Assembly: GCF_009729015.1 (NCBI RefSeq)
Contig: NZ_CP045482.1
Span: 1,608,001-1,672,000, forward strand
DNA: 64,000 nucleotides
Direction of reading: 5' to 3'
Source of the DNA: Acidianus ambivalens
Lineage (GTDB): Archaea > Thermoproteota > Thermoprotei_A > Sulfolobales > Sulfolobaceae
Shown in pieces: positions 1 through 10,092 of the stretch. How positions within the stretch are numbered: the first letter of the stretch is position 1; every line of letters begins with the position of its first letter. The notes below the pieces were generated by a model that was not told the DNA's origin, ran no database searches, and was given only the letters and a program-made list of their open reading frames with translations. Position numbers and translations under genes: made by a program.

Positions 1-1410
1 AAAGTTAAAAACTGGGGATATTTACCCTTACTCGGAGTTTGGGCTAGTATAGCAGCACCTAATTCAATGCTAGTAGGAAGTGTAGGGATTCTTTTCGGAT
101 TTAATATAATCCAAGTGATACTAATTTCTCTTTTAGGTGATTTAATAACCCTTGTTCCCCTAATTATACAAAGTCACGGTGCAGTAAAATACGGCTTAGC
201 AGAGCCTCAGCTCGACAGAACAAGGTTTGGAATATGGGGTACTTATATTCCTTCTTGGATTAGATTCTTTGTTGCAATGGGCTTCTTCGGAGTTCAAACT
301 TTCCTAATTACTGAGGCAACTGTAGGAATAGCATTAGAGATTGAAGGTAAAGCTTATTTATTGTCTAAGTATTCAGCGGTTACTCCCGAAATTCTAGTCT
401 CAAATTTTCCTTGCCTATTCTGGGGAACGTTTATTATTATCATCGTGGTGCAAACCATAATTCTATTATTAGCTAAACCAATTAAAGCTTCACCTTCATT
501 AAAAGTGCTAGGTTATGTAATGCCTATAGTTTCGATAATATCCCTAACAGCAACCTTTTTGTATTTCGTTTCCCTTTATCCTAAGGCGTTAAGTATAGCT
601 TTTAACCAACCTTTTAAACCCATAAACGTCTATGATCTTTCAATACTTCTCATATTTCTTACTTCTAATATTCATGCTACACAAATTATTAGTTGGCCCG
701 ATATAATGAGGTTCGGAAAATCTTTCAAGCATATGTTAGTAGGACAAGTAGGTTTACCAATATTTTATACTCTCGTAGTAGCTTACGGTGCAATAATGTC
801 TGCAATAACTAAGGTAGTAACAAACAGCGTGACATATGACCCGAGCCTATTGGTGGTAAGATTCATTACTGAGCCATTAATAGCAATTTTAATACTCTTA
901 GCTTATTCATTTACAATGCTTAATACTAATATTTTCAGTAACGTAGTTCCACCAGTTTATGATTTGAACAATACATTCCCTTCAAAGCTTAGCTGGTATA
1001 AGGGAACTATAATAGTTACTTTACTTGGAATAATGATAGGTGCTTGGTCCTTATATCTAAAGGGCGCATACGTTTATTTTAGCACGTGGATAGATGATAT
1101 TTCAGGCTTATTAGGCCCAATAGCAGGAATAATAGTAGCTGATTACGCTATATTGAAAAAATTTAACATAAAAGTAGAAGATGTATATAAAAGACTTGGA
1201 GAGTACACTTACTACAAAGGTTTCAATATAAACGCCATTATTGCTCTGATTATCCCATTTTTTATAGTGTTCGAACCACTTTATGGACCTAAAATACTAA
1301 TTCTTGAGTTGATGAAAGATGCCTCATGGATTTCCGGTTTTTTAATATCATTGGGAACATACTTATTACTATGCAAGATAGTGAATAGAAAAATAATAAA
1401 AAGAAACTAA
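1..1410 (+). CDS. NCS1-family nucleobase/hydantoin permease, 5' end outside window
   Basis: The reading frame is open from base 1, so the gene begins upstream; 469 residues are visible. The protein is almost wholly hydrophobic, with about ten membrane segments. Near visible residue 363 it carries DDISGLLGPIAGIIVADY, which matches the conserved late-helix motif of NCS1 carriers (cytosine, uracil, allantoin, hydantoin or thiamine uptake by cation symport). The first in-frame ATG (base 67) lies inside the transmembrane region and is not the true start. The stop codon overlaps the stop of the convergent MFS gene. A deaminase-like remnant and amidohydrolases nearby make a nucleobase or related cyclic amide the likely substrate, but this is inference. 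Family confidence is high and substrate is unknown. Confidence 0.85.
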   Translation, partial: KVKNWGYLPLLGVWASIAAPNSMLVGSVGILFGFNIIQVILISLLGDLITLVPLIIQSHGAVKYGLAEPQLDRTRFGIWGTYIPSWIRFFVAMGFFGVQTFLITEATVGIALEIEGKAYLLSKYSAVTPEILVSNFPCLFWGTFIIIIVVQTIILLLAKPIKASPSLKVLGYVMPIVSIISLTATFLYFVSLYPKALSIAFNQPFKPINVYDLSILLIFLTSNIHATQIISWPDIMRFGKSFKHMLVGQVGLPIFYTLVVAYGAIMSAITKVVTNSVTYDPSLLVVRFITEPLIAILILLAYSFTMLNTNIFSNVVPPVYDLNNTFPSKLSWYKGTIIVTLLGIMIGAWSLYLKGAYVYFSTWIDDISGLLGPIAGIIVADYAILKKFNIKVEDVYKRLGEYTYYKGFNINAIIALIIPFFIVFEPLYGPKILILELMKDASWISGFLISLGTYLLLCKIVNRKIIKRN

Positions 1411-2612
1411 TCTTTTTTACCATTTTTATGTCTAATAATTACTGCTAATAAGAGAGCAATAAAACTAGGAAGAGCTATAGCTAATAGGCCGGCTTTTTCA
1501 AAACCATAGCTCTGTATAAGCAATCCCATTAAAGGTGCGCCGAATATAGCTCCAATATTAAAAGTGAGAAACATAAAGCCGGTAACGGAGCCTACTACCT
1601 CGTCTGGAACTATATCTTGTGAGAAGGATATTACGCTAACTATTAAACCGCCATATCCTGCTCCCCAAGCGATAGTAAGTAAAACCATTTGTAAATATCC
1701 TGTATAACCTATAAATAATCCTATTGACGCTAAAGTTAATATCATACTACTCGAGATTAAACTTATTTTTCTACTTACCTTGTCGCTTAGAAGAGCTATT
1801 GGAAGTAGAAAAGCTAATTCTCCCAATCCGTTCATTGAAGCTATTATTGTAGCTTCAGACTTGCTCAAATTTAAGCCGTATAATAAGTAGTCGGAATAAT
1901 ACCCTAGGAACGCAAATAAAGCTATACCAAAAGATAATATAATTATACTTAGAATTATTGTGTTTAAATTTATAATTTTCCTAAGATCTATCCTTTCTCT
2001 TACCTCCTCCCTATAGTTAACTGGAACAAAATAAAAGAACAGTGCCAAGCTTATTATTGACATAATTCCAGAGATTAAAAATGGCAAACTAAAATTAGGT
2101 AAGAAAGGCGATATTACGTAAGGTGCTACAAATAACCCTATTCCAAAGGCAACGCTATTAGCTCCAATTCTTAAAGCTCTTGTAGTATTTAGCAAATCTC
2201 CTGCAAAAGCCGCAGTTGCTGGTTGAAAGATTCCGACTCCTACGCCTACTAAAAACCTATAAATTACTAGTTCTATTCCATTTGATACATATCCAGTTAA
2301 TATAGTAAATATTGTAAAAAGCCCTACTGCAGATACTATAACGTATTTGGGTGATATTTTATCAAACAAATATCCTCCTACCATGCTAAAAACTGCTATT
2401 CCTATTGCAAAGACTGAGGCAGTTATGCCTATATATGACTGGCTTATCTTAAGCGTATTTATTATGTACGGAGAAGCGAAAAAGTATAATTCTGAATCAT
2501 AGGCTTCAAGAAACCAAGGTATTAATGCAAGAATTATCATTAATATATAAAATTTTCTATTTTTTCGAACTAAATTCTTAACCGATTCACCGTTCCTCAT
2601 AACAGATCGCAT
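1407..2612 (-). CDS. Major facilitator superfamily transporter
   Basis: 401 residues with about 12 predicted membrane helices. The N-terminal half contains the MFS signature loop between helices 2 and 3 (GGYLFDKISPKYVI) and a matching loop in the second half (ALLSDKVSRKISLI), the usual mark of the internal MFS duplication. The length is typical of a 12-helix carrier. The short basic N-terminus precedes helix 1 (YILMIILALIPWFLEAYDSE); internal ATGs at codons 1 and 5 make the exact start uncertain by a few residues. It converges tail-to-tail with the NCS1 permease and is divergent from the next amidohydrolase gene, so it is probably a single-gene transcript. Substrate cannot be told. Confidence 0.8.
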   Translation of the reverse strand: MRSVMRNGESVKNLVRKNRKFYILMIILALIPWFLEAYDSELYFFASPYIINTLKISQSYIGITASVFAIGIAVFSMVGGYLFDKISPKYVIVSAVGLFTIFTILTGYVSNGIELVIYRFLVGVGVGIFQPATAAFAGDLLNTTRALRIGANSVAFGIGLFVAPYVISPFLPNFSLPFLISGIMSIISLALFFYFVPVNYREEVRERIDLRKIINLNTIILSIIILSFGIALFAFLGYYSDYLLYGLNLSKSEATIIASMNGLGELAFLLPIALLSDKVSRKISLISSSMILTLASIGLFIGYTGYLQMVLLTIAWGAGYGGLIVSVISFSQDIVPDEVVGSVTGFMFLTFNIGAIFGAPLMGLLIQSYGFEKAGLLAIALPSFIALLLAVIIRHKNGKKD

Positions 2613-2685
2613 AATATAAAATTAACCTAAATTTAAATATTTATCATCAACTCTCTGCCAATTACTTAAAATATAAATAAAAAAC

Positions 2686-2693
2686 ATATATAA
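2686..2693 (+). promoter_or_regulatory. TATA box of the amidohydrolase gene
   Basis: ATATATAA centred about 26 bases upstream of the ATG at 2716, the spacing expected for a leaderless archaeal transcript. It supports that ATG over the GTG at 2704. Confidence 0.6.
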
Positions 2694-2715
2694 GCATGTA
2701 AAAGTGGTTATAATT

Positions 2716-3954
2716 ATGCAATATGACGTTGCAATAAAAAACGGGAACGTATTTACCGGTACAGAATTCATAGGTAAAATGAATATTTATATAAGCAATG
2801 GTAAGATATCTAAAGTTTCTAAAGAGGATCTTAATGCAAAACAAGAAATAGATGCTAAAGATATGTTAGTAATGCCAGGTTTAATAGATGCGCATATGCA
2901 TATATCTGGGCTTAAGGGAGGTAGTTTATTAAAAATTATGTTTGAAAAACCAGAATATAGGGCATTAAGAGCTACTAAATGGTTAGAGAAACTACTATTG
3001 GCTGGATTCACCACGGTGAGGGATTGCGGAGAACCTATAAGTATCTCTTTAAAAAGGGCTGTCAATGAAGGATATATAAAAGGGCCTAAAATTATAGCAG
3101 CAGGGAAGCCAATAACTCAAACCTTCGGTCACGGAGAGTTTAGCCATGATATACCTTTAGAATTTTCGATTTCTCTAGGATTTTCAGAAATATGTGATGG
3201 AACTGAGTCGTGTATCCATGCGGCTAGAAAAGTATTAAGGGATGGATCCGATTTTATTAAAATATTTGCGACGGGAGGAGTATTGTCTCAAAGAGACAGA
3301 CCAGATATGCCACAGTTGTCTTTTGACGAAATAAGAGCAATAGTTAATGAGGCAGAAAAAGCTGGAACTTACGTTGCAGCTCACGCTCATGGAGATAAAG
3401 GAGCAAGAATTGCTATAGAGGCTGGAATAAAGACGTTGGAACACGGAAGTTTACTTAAAGAAGACACGTTAAAGCTAATGCTGGAGAAAAACATCAGCTT
3501 AACGCCTACGCTGACCATTACCGAAATTATATATAAATATGGTAAAACAATAGGGGTTGACGAGTGGGGATTGGAAAAGATTGTTGAGGTTAGAGAGAAT
3601 TTGCACAAAGTATTAAGAAAGGCAAAAGAGCTAGGAATAACTATTATAACCGGTACTGACATGGGCTTTGAGACCGGTTTGGAAGATTACGATATAGGTA
3701 AAAATTGGACTGAGATACTACTTCTAACTGAAGTGGGTGGTTTATCTAATGAGGAAGCCTTAAGAGCTGCAACGTATAACTCCGCTAAAGCATTGGGTTT
3801 AAATTCTGGTTTAATTGATGAAGGAAAAGATGCTGATATAATAGTTATAGACGGGAATCCTTTAGAAAATATTAAGGATGTATCTAAAGTGGTTCACGTG
3901 ATAAAACAAGGTAAATTAGAAGTTTTAGACGGCAAAATAATTAATAATTATTAA
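2716..3954 (+). CDS. Metal-dependent amidohydrolase (imidazolonepropionase/prolidase-like)
   Basis: 412 residues from the ATG at 2716. It has the complete set of amidohydrolase-superfamily metal ligands: HxH at H60/H62 (DAHMHIS), a lysine at K182 (DFIKIFATGG) suited to carbamylation between two metals, H223/H225 (AAHAHGDKG), H243 (LEHGS) and D315 (TGTDMGF). The N-terminal beta-sandwich starts with YDVAIKNGNVF. The C-terminus returns to this sandwich (DADIIVIDGNPL). This arrangement is that of binuclear Zn enzymes that hydrolyse cyclic amides or Xaa-Pro/Xaa-Arg dipeptides. A related protein is encoded at 36998-38203. The exact substrate is not deducible. The promoter spacing supports leaderless translation. 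Confidence 0.85.
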   Translation: MQYDVAIKNGNVFTGTEFIGKMNIYISNGKISKVSKEDLNAKQEIDAKDMLVMPGLIDAHMHISGLKGGSLLKIMFEKPEYRALRATKWLEKLLLAGFTTVRDCGEPISISLKRAVNEGYIKGPKIIAAGKPITQTFGHGEFSHDIPLEFSISLGFSEICDGTESCIHAARKVLRDGSDFIKIFATGGVLSQRDRPDMPQLSFDEIRAIVNEAEKAGTYVAAHAHGDKGARIAIEAGIKTLEHGSLLKEDTLKLMLEKNISLTPTLTITEIIYKYGKTIGVDEWGLEKIVEVRENLHKVLRKAKELGITIITGTDMGFETGLEDYDIGKNWTEILLLTEVGGLSNEEALRAATYNSAKALGLNSGLIDEGKDADIIVIDGNPLENIKDVSKVVHVIKQGKLEVLDGKIINNY

Positions 3955-4095
3955 AACTTGCATTTAATTTCTATCTTATTTTTATCCATATATATTGACA
4001 AGTTCTTAACGGCAGTAATAAGGATAAATTTTTGATATGGTAAGATATTTAGTCTAAAAGTTAAGTTTTGATATGTTCTTGAATTTAATATTTTA

Positions 4096-4404
4096 ATGAT
4101 ATTAGGTAACCTAAAGACTATTGATGGTAAGACTATATCCATTATATCAAAGGTATACTATGATAAAAAGCTAGGGAAAGATTTAGAAGGTAGATTAGTA
4201 ATTCCAGGTTTTGTCGATTCTCATGCACACATTGATAGCAATTTTTTATTAGACGTATGTGAGCCAGGAATAGTAGAAAATATGCCAGCTAATTTGGCTA
4301 TTCTGGATGCTAAATCCCCCATTGACGCTGTAAGAAAATTATCTCCCAATCGCTTAGTTATAAGTAATGGTAAGCTGGTTCATTCTGGAGGAATTTCTTT
4401 ATAA
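4096..4404 (+). pseudogene. Internally deleted cytosine-deaminase-like amidohydrolase remnant
   Basis: A 102-residue frame that joins an amidohydrolase N-terminus ([18 protein letters not shown], with the HxH metal motif) directly to a C-terminus of the same family ([19 protein letters not shown] ... [11 protein letters not shown]). An intact family member (44905-46149) is about 415 residues long, so roughly 300 residues holding the other metal ligands are missing, with the junction near [12 protein letters not shown]. The last residues (SGGISL) read antisense through the tail of the convergent APC permease gene, overlapping it by 25 bases, which suggests that the original stop is also lost. 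The frame is still open, so a recent clean in-frame deletion is likely. No catalytic function is expected. Confidence 0.75.
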
Positions 4405-5909
4405 ACCATGTTTATATCTATTCCTCTTGCTTTATTTCTTAAATATGCTATTATATATGTTAAAACGCCACCTATAATGAGTATAATTGCAAAAATTAGC
4501 GTTATGACGTTAATTGATCCATTACTCTCCATAAAGCCGAAAAGCGGATTTGTGGAAGCTTGGTAATCTAAATATGCAAAATACCCCGTTGATATTATGG
4601 ATGCTACTAAAAGTAAAATTTTATTCTTAGTAAGCCCATATTTTACTCCAGCTATACTTACTATTAGAAAATAAGTAGCACCTATGAAGGTTGTTCCATA
4701 AAGCGCTAGGGCACCGTTAATGGATATAACTGGTAAAATTAAAAATAATAATGTTAAAATTAAATCGAATAAATGTGTATATACTGGAGAACCTCCTTGG
4801 TTCAACTTAGTAAATATTTCTGGTAATACTCTATCAAAGGCTAGAGCAAATATATACCTTGAAAAGACCAAGACTCCATAAGATAATACTAATAACTCCC
4901 AACTCATTAATCCAATACCGAGTATCCACTCCAGGATGTAATTATTAGAAAGTCCAATTGCTACGGACCAGAAGTTATATACGTAGCCATTATTAATAAA
5001 TTCATACGTCGTAAAGCAATATCCACCTTCATAGTATAGAATAAATAAACCTAAAGTTATTATAATTCCAGTAAATACTAATGCTAGCAAAATATTATAA
5101 TTTACTATTTTACTGCTCTTAAATTCTGCAGATACAGCAGGACCAGCCTGCATCCACGGATATGCAAATAAAGCCAAAACTGGTAACATAGCAAGCGTCG
5201 ATGCCCATGAAAATCCTGGAACATAATAGGAAGAAGGGGGAAGGGATTTAGTGGCCTTTAAGAAGGGTATTATGGCAGTTTTAAAATCTCCCATATGAAT
5301 AACTAAAATTATGAAGGCCAAGATAGTAATGGATACAGAAATGATACCAAGTGAAGTTATAACACTATATCCCCATTTTGCCTTAAAAATATTAATTGCT
5401 ATAAATACAGTAAAAGCTATAGCGCCGATTATATAAGAATAAATTGGAGATACGATTATGTTAGATAATGATAGTAATGACGGAATAGAGTTAATTTCTC
5501 CTATTAATTGTAATACACTCTGAACTGCAGAAGAAAAGAAGAATGCTGTTAACGCAAAAAACGCAGCTGACTGAAACATTAGTATCATAGCCATTACGGC
5601 ACCTAATGGTCCGTTTAGAATTCTTGATATCCATATATAGTCTCCACCAGTTCTCTGTATTTCCTTGTTTAATAATGTGTATACTATTAATTGCGGAATA
5701 GCAAAAATAAATCCTATAATTGAAGTTACCCATAGAAGAGCACCTGGCTGATCTAATGGAGTTACTGCTGTAAATAATACAAGACCAGCCGACATATTAC
5801 CTATATTAAGCATCACGGCATCAAGTAAACTAACTTTCTTAGTTAAACCTGACGAATTTCTTACAAATATTAAACCTTTATTAGACATAAGATAATTTAA
5901 TGTATCCAT
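4380..5909 (-). CDS. APC-superfamily amino acid permease (EIPPE-tail group)
   Basis: 509 residues with about 12 to 14 membrane segments. The N-terminus ([20 protein letters not shown]) and the C-terminal tail ending KEIPPE are shared with three other permeases in this window (35322-36908, 41417-43003 and 63088 onward), forming a paralogous set. The helix-2/3 loop has the APC-like sequence [20 protein letters not shown], matching the PRSxGDYIYISR motif of the paralogues. It probably imports amino acids or amines by proton symport. It is the most divergent of the four in its N-terminus (NSSGLTKK rather than ESSGLIRE). The 3' end overlaps the deaminase remnant. Substrate is unknown. Confidence 0.8.
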   Translation of the reverse strand: MDTLNYLMSNKGLIFVRNSSGLTKKVSLLDAVMLNIGNMSAGLVLFTAVTPLDQPGALLWVTSIIGFIFAIPQLIVYTLLNKEIQRTGGDYIWISRILNGPLGAVMAMILMFQSAAFFALTAFFFSSAVQSVLQLIGEINSIPSLLSLSNIIVSPIYSYIIGAIAFTVFIAINIFKAKWGYSVITSLGIISVSITILAFIILVIHMGDFKTAIIPFLKATKSLPPSSYYVPGFSWASTLAMLPVLALFAYPWMQAGPAVSAEFKSSKIVNYNILLALVFTGIIITLGLFILYYEGGYCFTTYEFINNGYVYNFWSVAIGLSNNYILEWILGIGLMSWELLVLSYGVLVFSRYIFALAFDRVLPEIFTKLNQGGSPVYTHLFDLILTLLFLILPVISINGALALYGTTFIGATYFLIVSIAGVKYGLTKNKILLLVASIISTGYFAYLDYQASTNPLFGFMESNGSINVITLIFAIILIIGGVLTYIIAYLRNKARGIDINMVYKEIPPE

Positions 5910-6055
5910 ATTATAAGGTTTATTAGTGATAAATGTAAAAACTTTTTAAACACAAGAGAGCACAGAATATTATAAAGAATATAATATTATTATAATAGAA
6001 TATCCAATGAGATTACTGCATTAGAACATACCAAAAAGTCCTTTAAATGTAAAAG

Positions 6056-6062
6056 TTATATA
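6056..6062 (+). promoter_or_regulatory. TATA box of alpha-mannosidase
   Basis: TTATATA centred 25 bases upstream of the ATG at 6084, consistent with a leaderless transcript. Confidence 0.55.
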
Positions 6063-6083
6063 CTTCGAATTATCTTTTAATTT

Positions 6084-8885
6084 ATGTTAAATGAGACAGA
6101 AATACGCCTAAGACTAGGTTTTTTATTGGCAAATTCATATAGAAATATTAAGATAACTGAAATTAATGGTAAAACGATTCATGTCCTTAGTGGAAATTAT
6201 ATGGTATTTCTTGATAATAATGAAGCTATTCAATTATTAGTAAATAATCAGCCATACTTCGAAATAGACAGTGCACACAAGGAAGTTCCTATTCCATCTG
6301 GTATTAACGAACTTACATTAGATTCTGAGTATACAGGGAAAATAGCATTTGTAAACAAATTACATAACGCGTATAAATTATGGGTTTATGGTGTTACTGT
6401 TTTAGAAGCAAGTAAATATATTTATAGAGATAAGCTTTTGGAAATCTTGAGCAAAACTTTATCACTAGTTCCTTTCACTTCTGTATCTAGATCTCAACTA
6501 CTTGTCGCTTCTGCTGTTTGGAAAGATTTTCCTAGGCATTTCCTATATTTTTCTAATGATATGAAATATGAAGAGGGAGGATTTGATGATGATAAATACC
6601 TATATGCCCTAGAATATTTAAGGAAAGAATTATCTAATCTAGGCTTAGGAAAATTTGGTAAAATTTACGGTATCGCCCACGCTCATATCGATGCAGCATG
6701 GTTATGGACGTTTGATGAAACTAAAAGGAAAATAGTAAGGAGTTTTTCTACTGTACTTACACTCATGTCAAAGTACGATTTTCAATTTATTCAAAGTTCG
6801 GCTTTGTATTATTCCTGGATCAAGGATAATTTTCCCGAATTGTTCAATTATATCAAGAGGAAAGTTGCCGAAGGTAAATGGATTTTGGGTGCCGGTTGGG
6901 TAGAGTTTGATACAAATCTACCTTCTGGTGAGTCTTTAGTTAGGCAGCTTTTATATTCCCAAAGGTTCTTTTTTGAGAATTTTGGTAGATTTGCCGAGGT
7001 TTTGTGGTTACCTGATTCTTTCGGATTTTCTGCCCAATTACCTCAGATAATGAGATTATCTGGTATCAAATATTTTGCTACCCATAAGGTTTTTTGGAAC
7101 GACACAAATAAGTTCCCTTACTCAGTTTTTAACTGGGTTGGCATTGATGGATCTTCTGTTACTGCGATAGCATTTGGTAATGGCAGGGGTGGTTATAATT
7201 CAGACTTTAGTGTAGATTCAATTTATGAGCAGTGGAATAACTGGAAAGATAAAGATCAGCCAATGTTATACTCGTATGGTTACGGTGATGGGGGTGGAGG
7301 GCCGACGGAGGAAATGCTAATTAGAGCAGAGGCAATAAATTACCTACCAGTATTACCAAAGGTAAACTTAAAGGAAATTCCAAAGTACGAGCCAAAGGAA
7401 ATCTGGAAGGGAGAAATATATTTGGAAGCACATAGAGGAGTTTATACTTCTCATTCTAAAATGAAGTATTTACATAGAAAGGCGGAAATATATTTAAGAG
7501 AAGCAGAATTATGGAGTACTATAGCCGGAGAAAAAGTTGATTTAAAACCTTTATGGTTAAATTTGTTGAAGTCTGAATTTCATGATATTTTACCGGGTTC
7601 AGCAATAAAAGAAGTTTACAATGAAGTTTATAAAGAACTAGAGAATATAATTCAAAAATGTGAAGAAATCGTATTAAATTCTTTAAGGAAAATATCTGGT
7701 GAAGGAGATAAAATAATAGCTTTTAATTCTCTTTCTTGGGATAGAGAAGATTATGTAATATCACCTTTTGAATTGCCCAATAGTCAAAAAACGGACGAAG
7801 GCTATTTAGCTAGGATTAAAATACCTTCTATTGGTTATTCAGAATGCAATCCAGAGAGAGTTGATGATAAAGTAAGAATAAATGGCCTAACGTTAGAAAA
7901 TAGTATTCTAAAGGTTTCTTTAAATAATGATGGCGATATTATATCAATTTATGATAAGGAAGTTGAAAGAGAACTATTAAGTAAACCTAGTGAAATAATT
8001 GCATATGAGAATATACCGGTTTGGGACGCGTGGGATATTGAACCTTCCTTTAAGAATACAAGTTTTAAAATCAAAGCTAATTCGCACGAGATAGTAGAGA
8101 ATGGCCCGTTAAGAGCTTGTATAAAATTTAATTATAAGTTTAGAAATACAGATTTTTCTAAACGTGTTTGCCTTTATGCTAAGGATCGTAGAATAGAGTT
8201 AAGATATAATATGAAAGCTTATGATAGAGAGTTATTAATTAAGGAATGGTTTTATTTCAATTTAAATACAGATAATGCAACTTTTGAGATACCCTATGGA
8301 GTAATAAATAGGAGCACGTTAAGAAATACTAGCTTTGATAAAGCAAAGTTTGAAGTACCATTTAATAAATGGTTAGATTTATCTGAAGATAATTATGGAG
8401 TTACAATAATTTCTGATACTAAACAAGGCTCTACAGTAGAATTTAGTAGTGTAGGAATTTCTCTTATTAAAACGCCATTATATCCAGATTATGAATCTGA
8501 TTTTCTAGAAGAAAATAGCTTTAAAATATATATTTATCCGCATTTAGGTGATTGGAAAAAAGCCCAGACATTTAAGAGGGCTTATGAATTAACCTATCCT
8601 ATCTGGGTAACAAAGGGTAAAGGCGGTTCAATGAGCTTCTTAGCTTCTGATTTAATAGTAGAGGCAATAAAACCAGCTGAAGATAGAGATGGTATAATAA
8701 TCAGACTTTATAATATTTATAACGAAAAAGGTAAGGCAAAAATAAGGCTTTGGTATGAACCCAGGGATGTGATTTCCACAGATTTATTAGAATCAGATAA
8801 AATTAAAAGAAAAATAAAAATATCCAGAAATGAGATTGAGATAGAATATAATAACTATGAAATTATAACGCTTAAAATTAGTTGA
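6084..8885 (+). CDS. GH38 alpha-mannosidase
   Basis: 933 residues, normal for the family. The catalytic N-domain has the metal motif AHAHIDAAWLW (H199, H201, D203) and WLPDSFGF, whose D311 corresponds to the GH38 nucleophile. A further histidine-containing segment, SEFHDILPGSA, matches the conserved GH38 HD motif. The rest is the central three-helix region and the large C-terminal beta-sandwich domain. There is no signal peptide, so it should act in the cytoplasm on imported mannosides or on glycans during turnover; Sulfolobus GH38 enzymes are known to demannosylate glycoproteins. Two unknown proteins follow, and then an oligopeptide-type ABC transporter, a class known to import oligosaccharides in Sulfolobus. 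A mannoside-use locus is a reasonable inference. Confidence 0.93.
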   Translation: MLNETEIRLRLGFLLANSYRNIKITEINGKTIHVLSGNYMVFLDNNEAIQLLVNNQPYFEIDSAHKEVPIPSGINELTLDSEYTGKIAFVNKLHNAYKLWVYGVTVLEASKYIYRDKLLEILSKTLSLVPFTSVSRSQLLVASAVWKDFPRHFLYFSNDMKYEEGGFDDDKYLYALEYLRKELSNLGLGKFGKIYGIAHAHIDAAWLWTFDETKRKIVRSFSTVLTLMSKYDFQFIQSSALYYSWIKDNFPELFNYIKRKVAEGKWILGAGWVEFDTNLPSGESLVRQLLYSQRFFFENFGRFAEVLWLPDSFGFSAQLPQIMRLSGIKYFATHKVFWNDTNKFPYSVFNWVGIDGSSVTAIAFGNGRGGYNSDFSVDSIYEQWNNWKDKDQPMLYSYGYGDGGGGPTEEMLIRAEAINYLPVLPKVNLKEIPKYEPKEIWKGEIYLEAHRGVYTSHSKMKYLHRKAEIYLREAELWSTIAGEKVDLKPLWLNLLKSEFHDILPGSAIKEVYNEVYKELENIIQKCEEIVLNSLRKISGEGDKIIAFNSLSWDREDYVISPFELPNSQKTDEGYLARIKIPSIGYSECNPERVDDKVRINGLTLENSILKVSLNNDGDIISIYDKEVERELLSKPSEIIAYENIPVWDAWDIEPSFKNTSFKIKANSHEIVENGPLRACIKFNYKFRNTDFSKRVCLYAKDRRIELRYNMKAYDRELLIKEWFYFNLNTDNATFEIPYGVINRSTLRNTSFDKAKFEVPFNKWLDLSEDNYGVTIISDTKQGSTVEFSSVGISLIKTPLYPDYESDFLEENSFKIYIYPHLGDWKKAQTFKRAYELTYPIWVTKGKGGSMSFLASDLIVEAIKPAEDRDGIIIRLYNIYNEKGKAKIRLWYEPRDVISTDLLESDKIKRKIKISRNEIEIEYNNYEIITLKIS

Positions 8886-8892
8886 ATAATGT

Positions 8893-8899
8893 TTTTATA
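8893..8899 (+). promoter_or_regulatory. TATA box upstream of the 213-residue protein
   Basis: TTTTATA centred 26 bases upstream of the ATG at 8922, in the 36-base gap after the mannosidase. The downstream pair may therefore have its own leaderless promoter. Confidence 0.5.
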
Positions 8900-8921
8900 G
8901 TAGATAAGCTAACTCTTTCTT

Positions 8922-9563
8922 ATGTTATTAGGTGAGAAAGATTATGCTGGAATAATAACTTCTATGAAGAATCATTACGAGATTCGAGGCTCATACTTAT
9001 ATGAAAGGCATACATTCACTCATTATAAAAATGTTAGCTCATCTAATATTACCGGTTATTCTGATACAAGACTCGTTTTTTCTGATGATGCAAGCATTAT
9101 ATACTATAAAATTAAAGTCAGATCAACAGATAATAATGTTGTTTCGAGCAATATGGAAGTAAGAAAATTCGGTAATAAACTTCATTTTTATATATACTCA
9201 GAAATGGAGAAACCGTTTAAACCAAAGAGCAAAATTACAACAGATGTAGAACTTATTATTTACGATAATGGACTCAGAAATCTGGCAGAACTCATAAAAA
9301 ACAGAAAATTGTATTTTATTGAAAACTCAAATTATCCAGTAGAGAAATATATGGCTACATTTCAATTACCTATTATTAACTTAGATATCGATTTAATAAA
9401 AAGTAAAAATTACACCCCAGGTGAATTGCCTAAGGAGTTTATTGTTGTCAAGGACTATATAAAGATATGTAATTTGAATAGTATTATGATTAAGACCAGT
9501 TTAGAACCAAAAGTAGGATATTTTTTTATAATTAAGGGAAAAGAATATGATTATTCTTACTGA
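8922..9563 (+). CDS. Unknown protein in mannosidase locus, 213 residues
   Basis: Not recognised. The sequence is soluble in character, with no signal peptide or membrane helix, and rich in beta-prone segments (ASIIYYKIKVRS, KLHFYIYSEME, TTDVELIIYDN), suggesting an all-beta fold. The ATG follows a TATA box at leaderless spacing. Its 3' end overlaps the next gene by 17 bases, so the two are surely co-transcribed and may form a complex. Position right after the mannosidase suggests a role in glycan handling (for instance an accessory carbohydrate-binding or hydrolase-like protein), but no catalytic motif is visible. Confidence 0.7.
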   Translation: MLLGEKDYAGIITSMKNHYEIRGSYLYERHTFTHYKNVSSSNITGYSDTRLVFSDDASIIYYKIKVRSTDNNVVSSNMEVRKFGNKLHFYIYSEMEKPFKPKSKITTDVELIIYDNGLRNLAELIKNRKLYFIENSNYPVEKYMATFQLPIINLDIDLIKSKNYTPGELPKEFIVVKDYIKICNLNSIMIKTSLEPKVGYFFIIKGKEYDYSY

Positions 9564-10092
9564 TAGACAATTGGATAAGAAATTTGTTAGATTTCTTTTA
9601 GATACTGGAGTAGCAAAGAGAACTTCTCTAAGGTATATTACAATTTATGATAAGTATCCGGTAATATTTTATAGCGCATCAATGATAGAAAATCAAAATT
9701 ATGTAGAGTTAAGACTAAAAGGAATAATAATGTCTAAAAATGAAGGAGAGATAGAGTTAATTCCACCAATGGGTGTAGTGTCAAGAAGTAGAATAGTCGA
9801 AGAAGGTGTAAAAATAACAATAGATGACCAATTTTTTTATATTAGAAAAAAAGTTTATGCCTCTAATATTAATATTACTGATAAAATTTTATATTCAGGA
9901 ATTTGGATTAAATACCCTACATATATTTTTACAATGAGCTGTAAGCTTAAAGGTTTAAAATTCTATTTCTCGAGAACATCTGATATAAATAACTATCAAA
10001 CATTATTGTCATCTCCAGATAGAGTAATTAACAAACCTTTTATAAGAATTTTAAAGGTTCAACCTGGTGTATATCTCTTAGGAACGTATTAG
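9547..10092 (+). CDS. Unknown protein in mannosidase locus, 181 residues
   Basis: Not recognised. It is a soluble, beta-rich sequence (YPVIFYSASMIE, GIIMSKNEGEIELIP, IKYPTYIFTMSCKL) without signal peptide or membrane helix. Its ATG lies inside the preceding gene (17-base overlap), implying coupled translation. Its stop codon overlaps the stop of the convergent ABC permease gene. Overall character resembles the upstream 213-residue protein, and the two could be diverged halves of one beta-structured module, though no clear sequence similarity can be claimed by eye. Confidence 0.65.
   Translation: MIILTDRQLDKKFVRFLLDTGVAKRTSLRYITIYDKYPVIFYSASMIENQNYVELRLKGIIMSKNEGEIELIPPMGVVSRSRIVEEGVKITIDDQFFYIRKKVYASNINITDKILYSGIWIKYPTYIFTMSCKLKGLKFYFSRTSDINNYQTLLSSPDRVINKPFIRILKVQPGVYLLGTY

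Noticed and set aside
2787..3662. Three leftward open frames opposite the amidohydrolase gene at 2716-3954
   Set aside because: Shadows of a well-supported gene; low-complexity Ser/Ile-rich translations without motifs or promoters.
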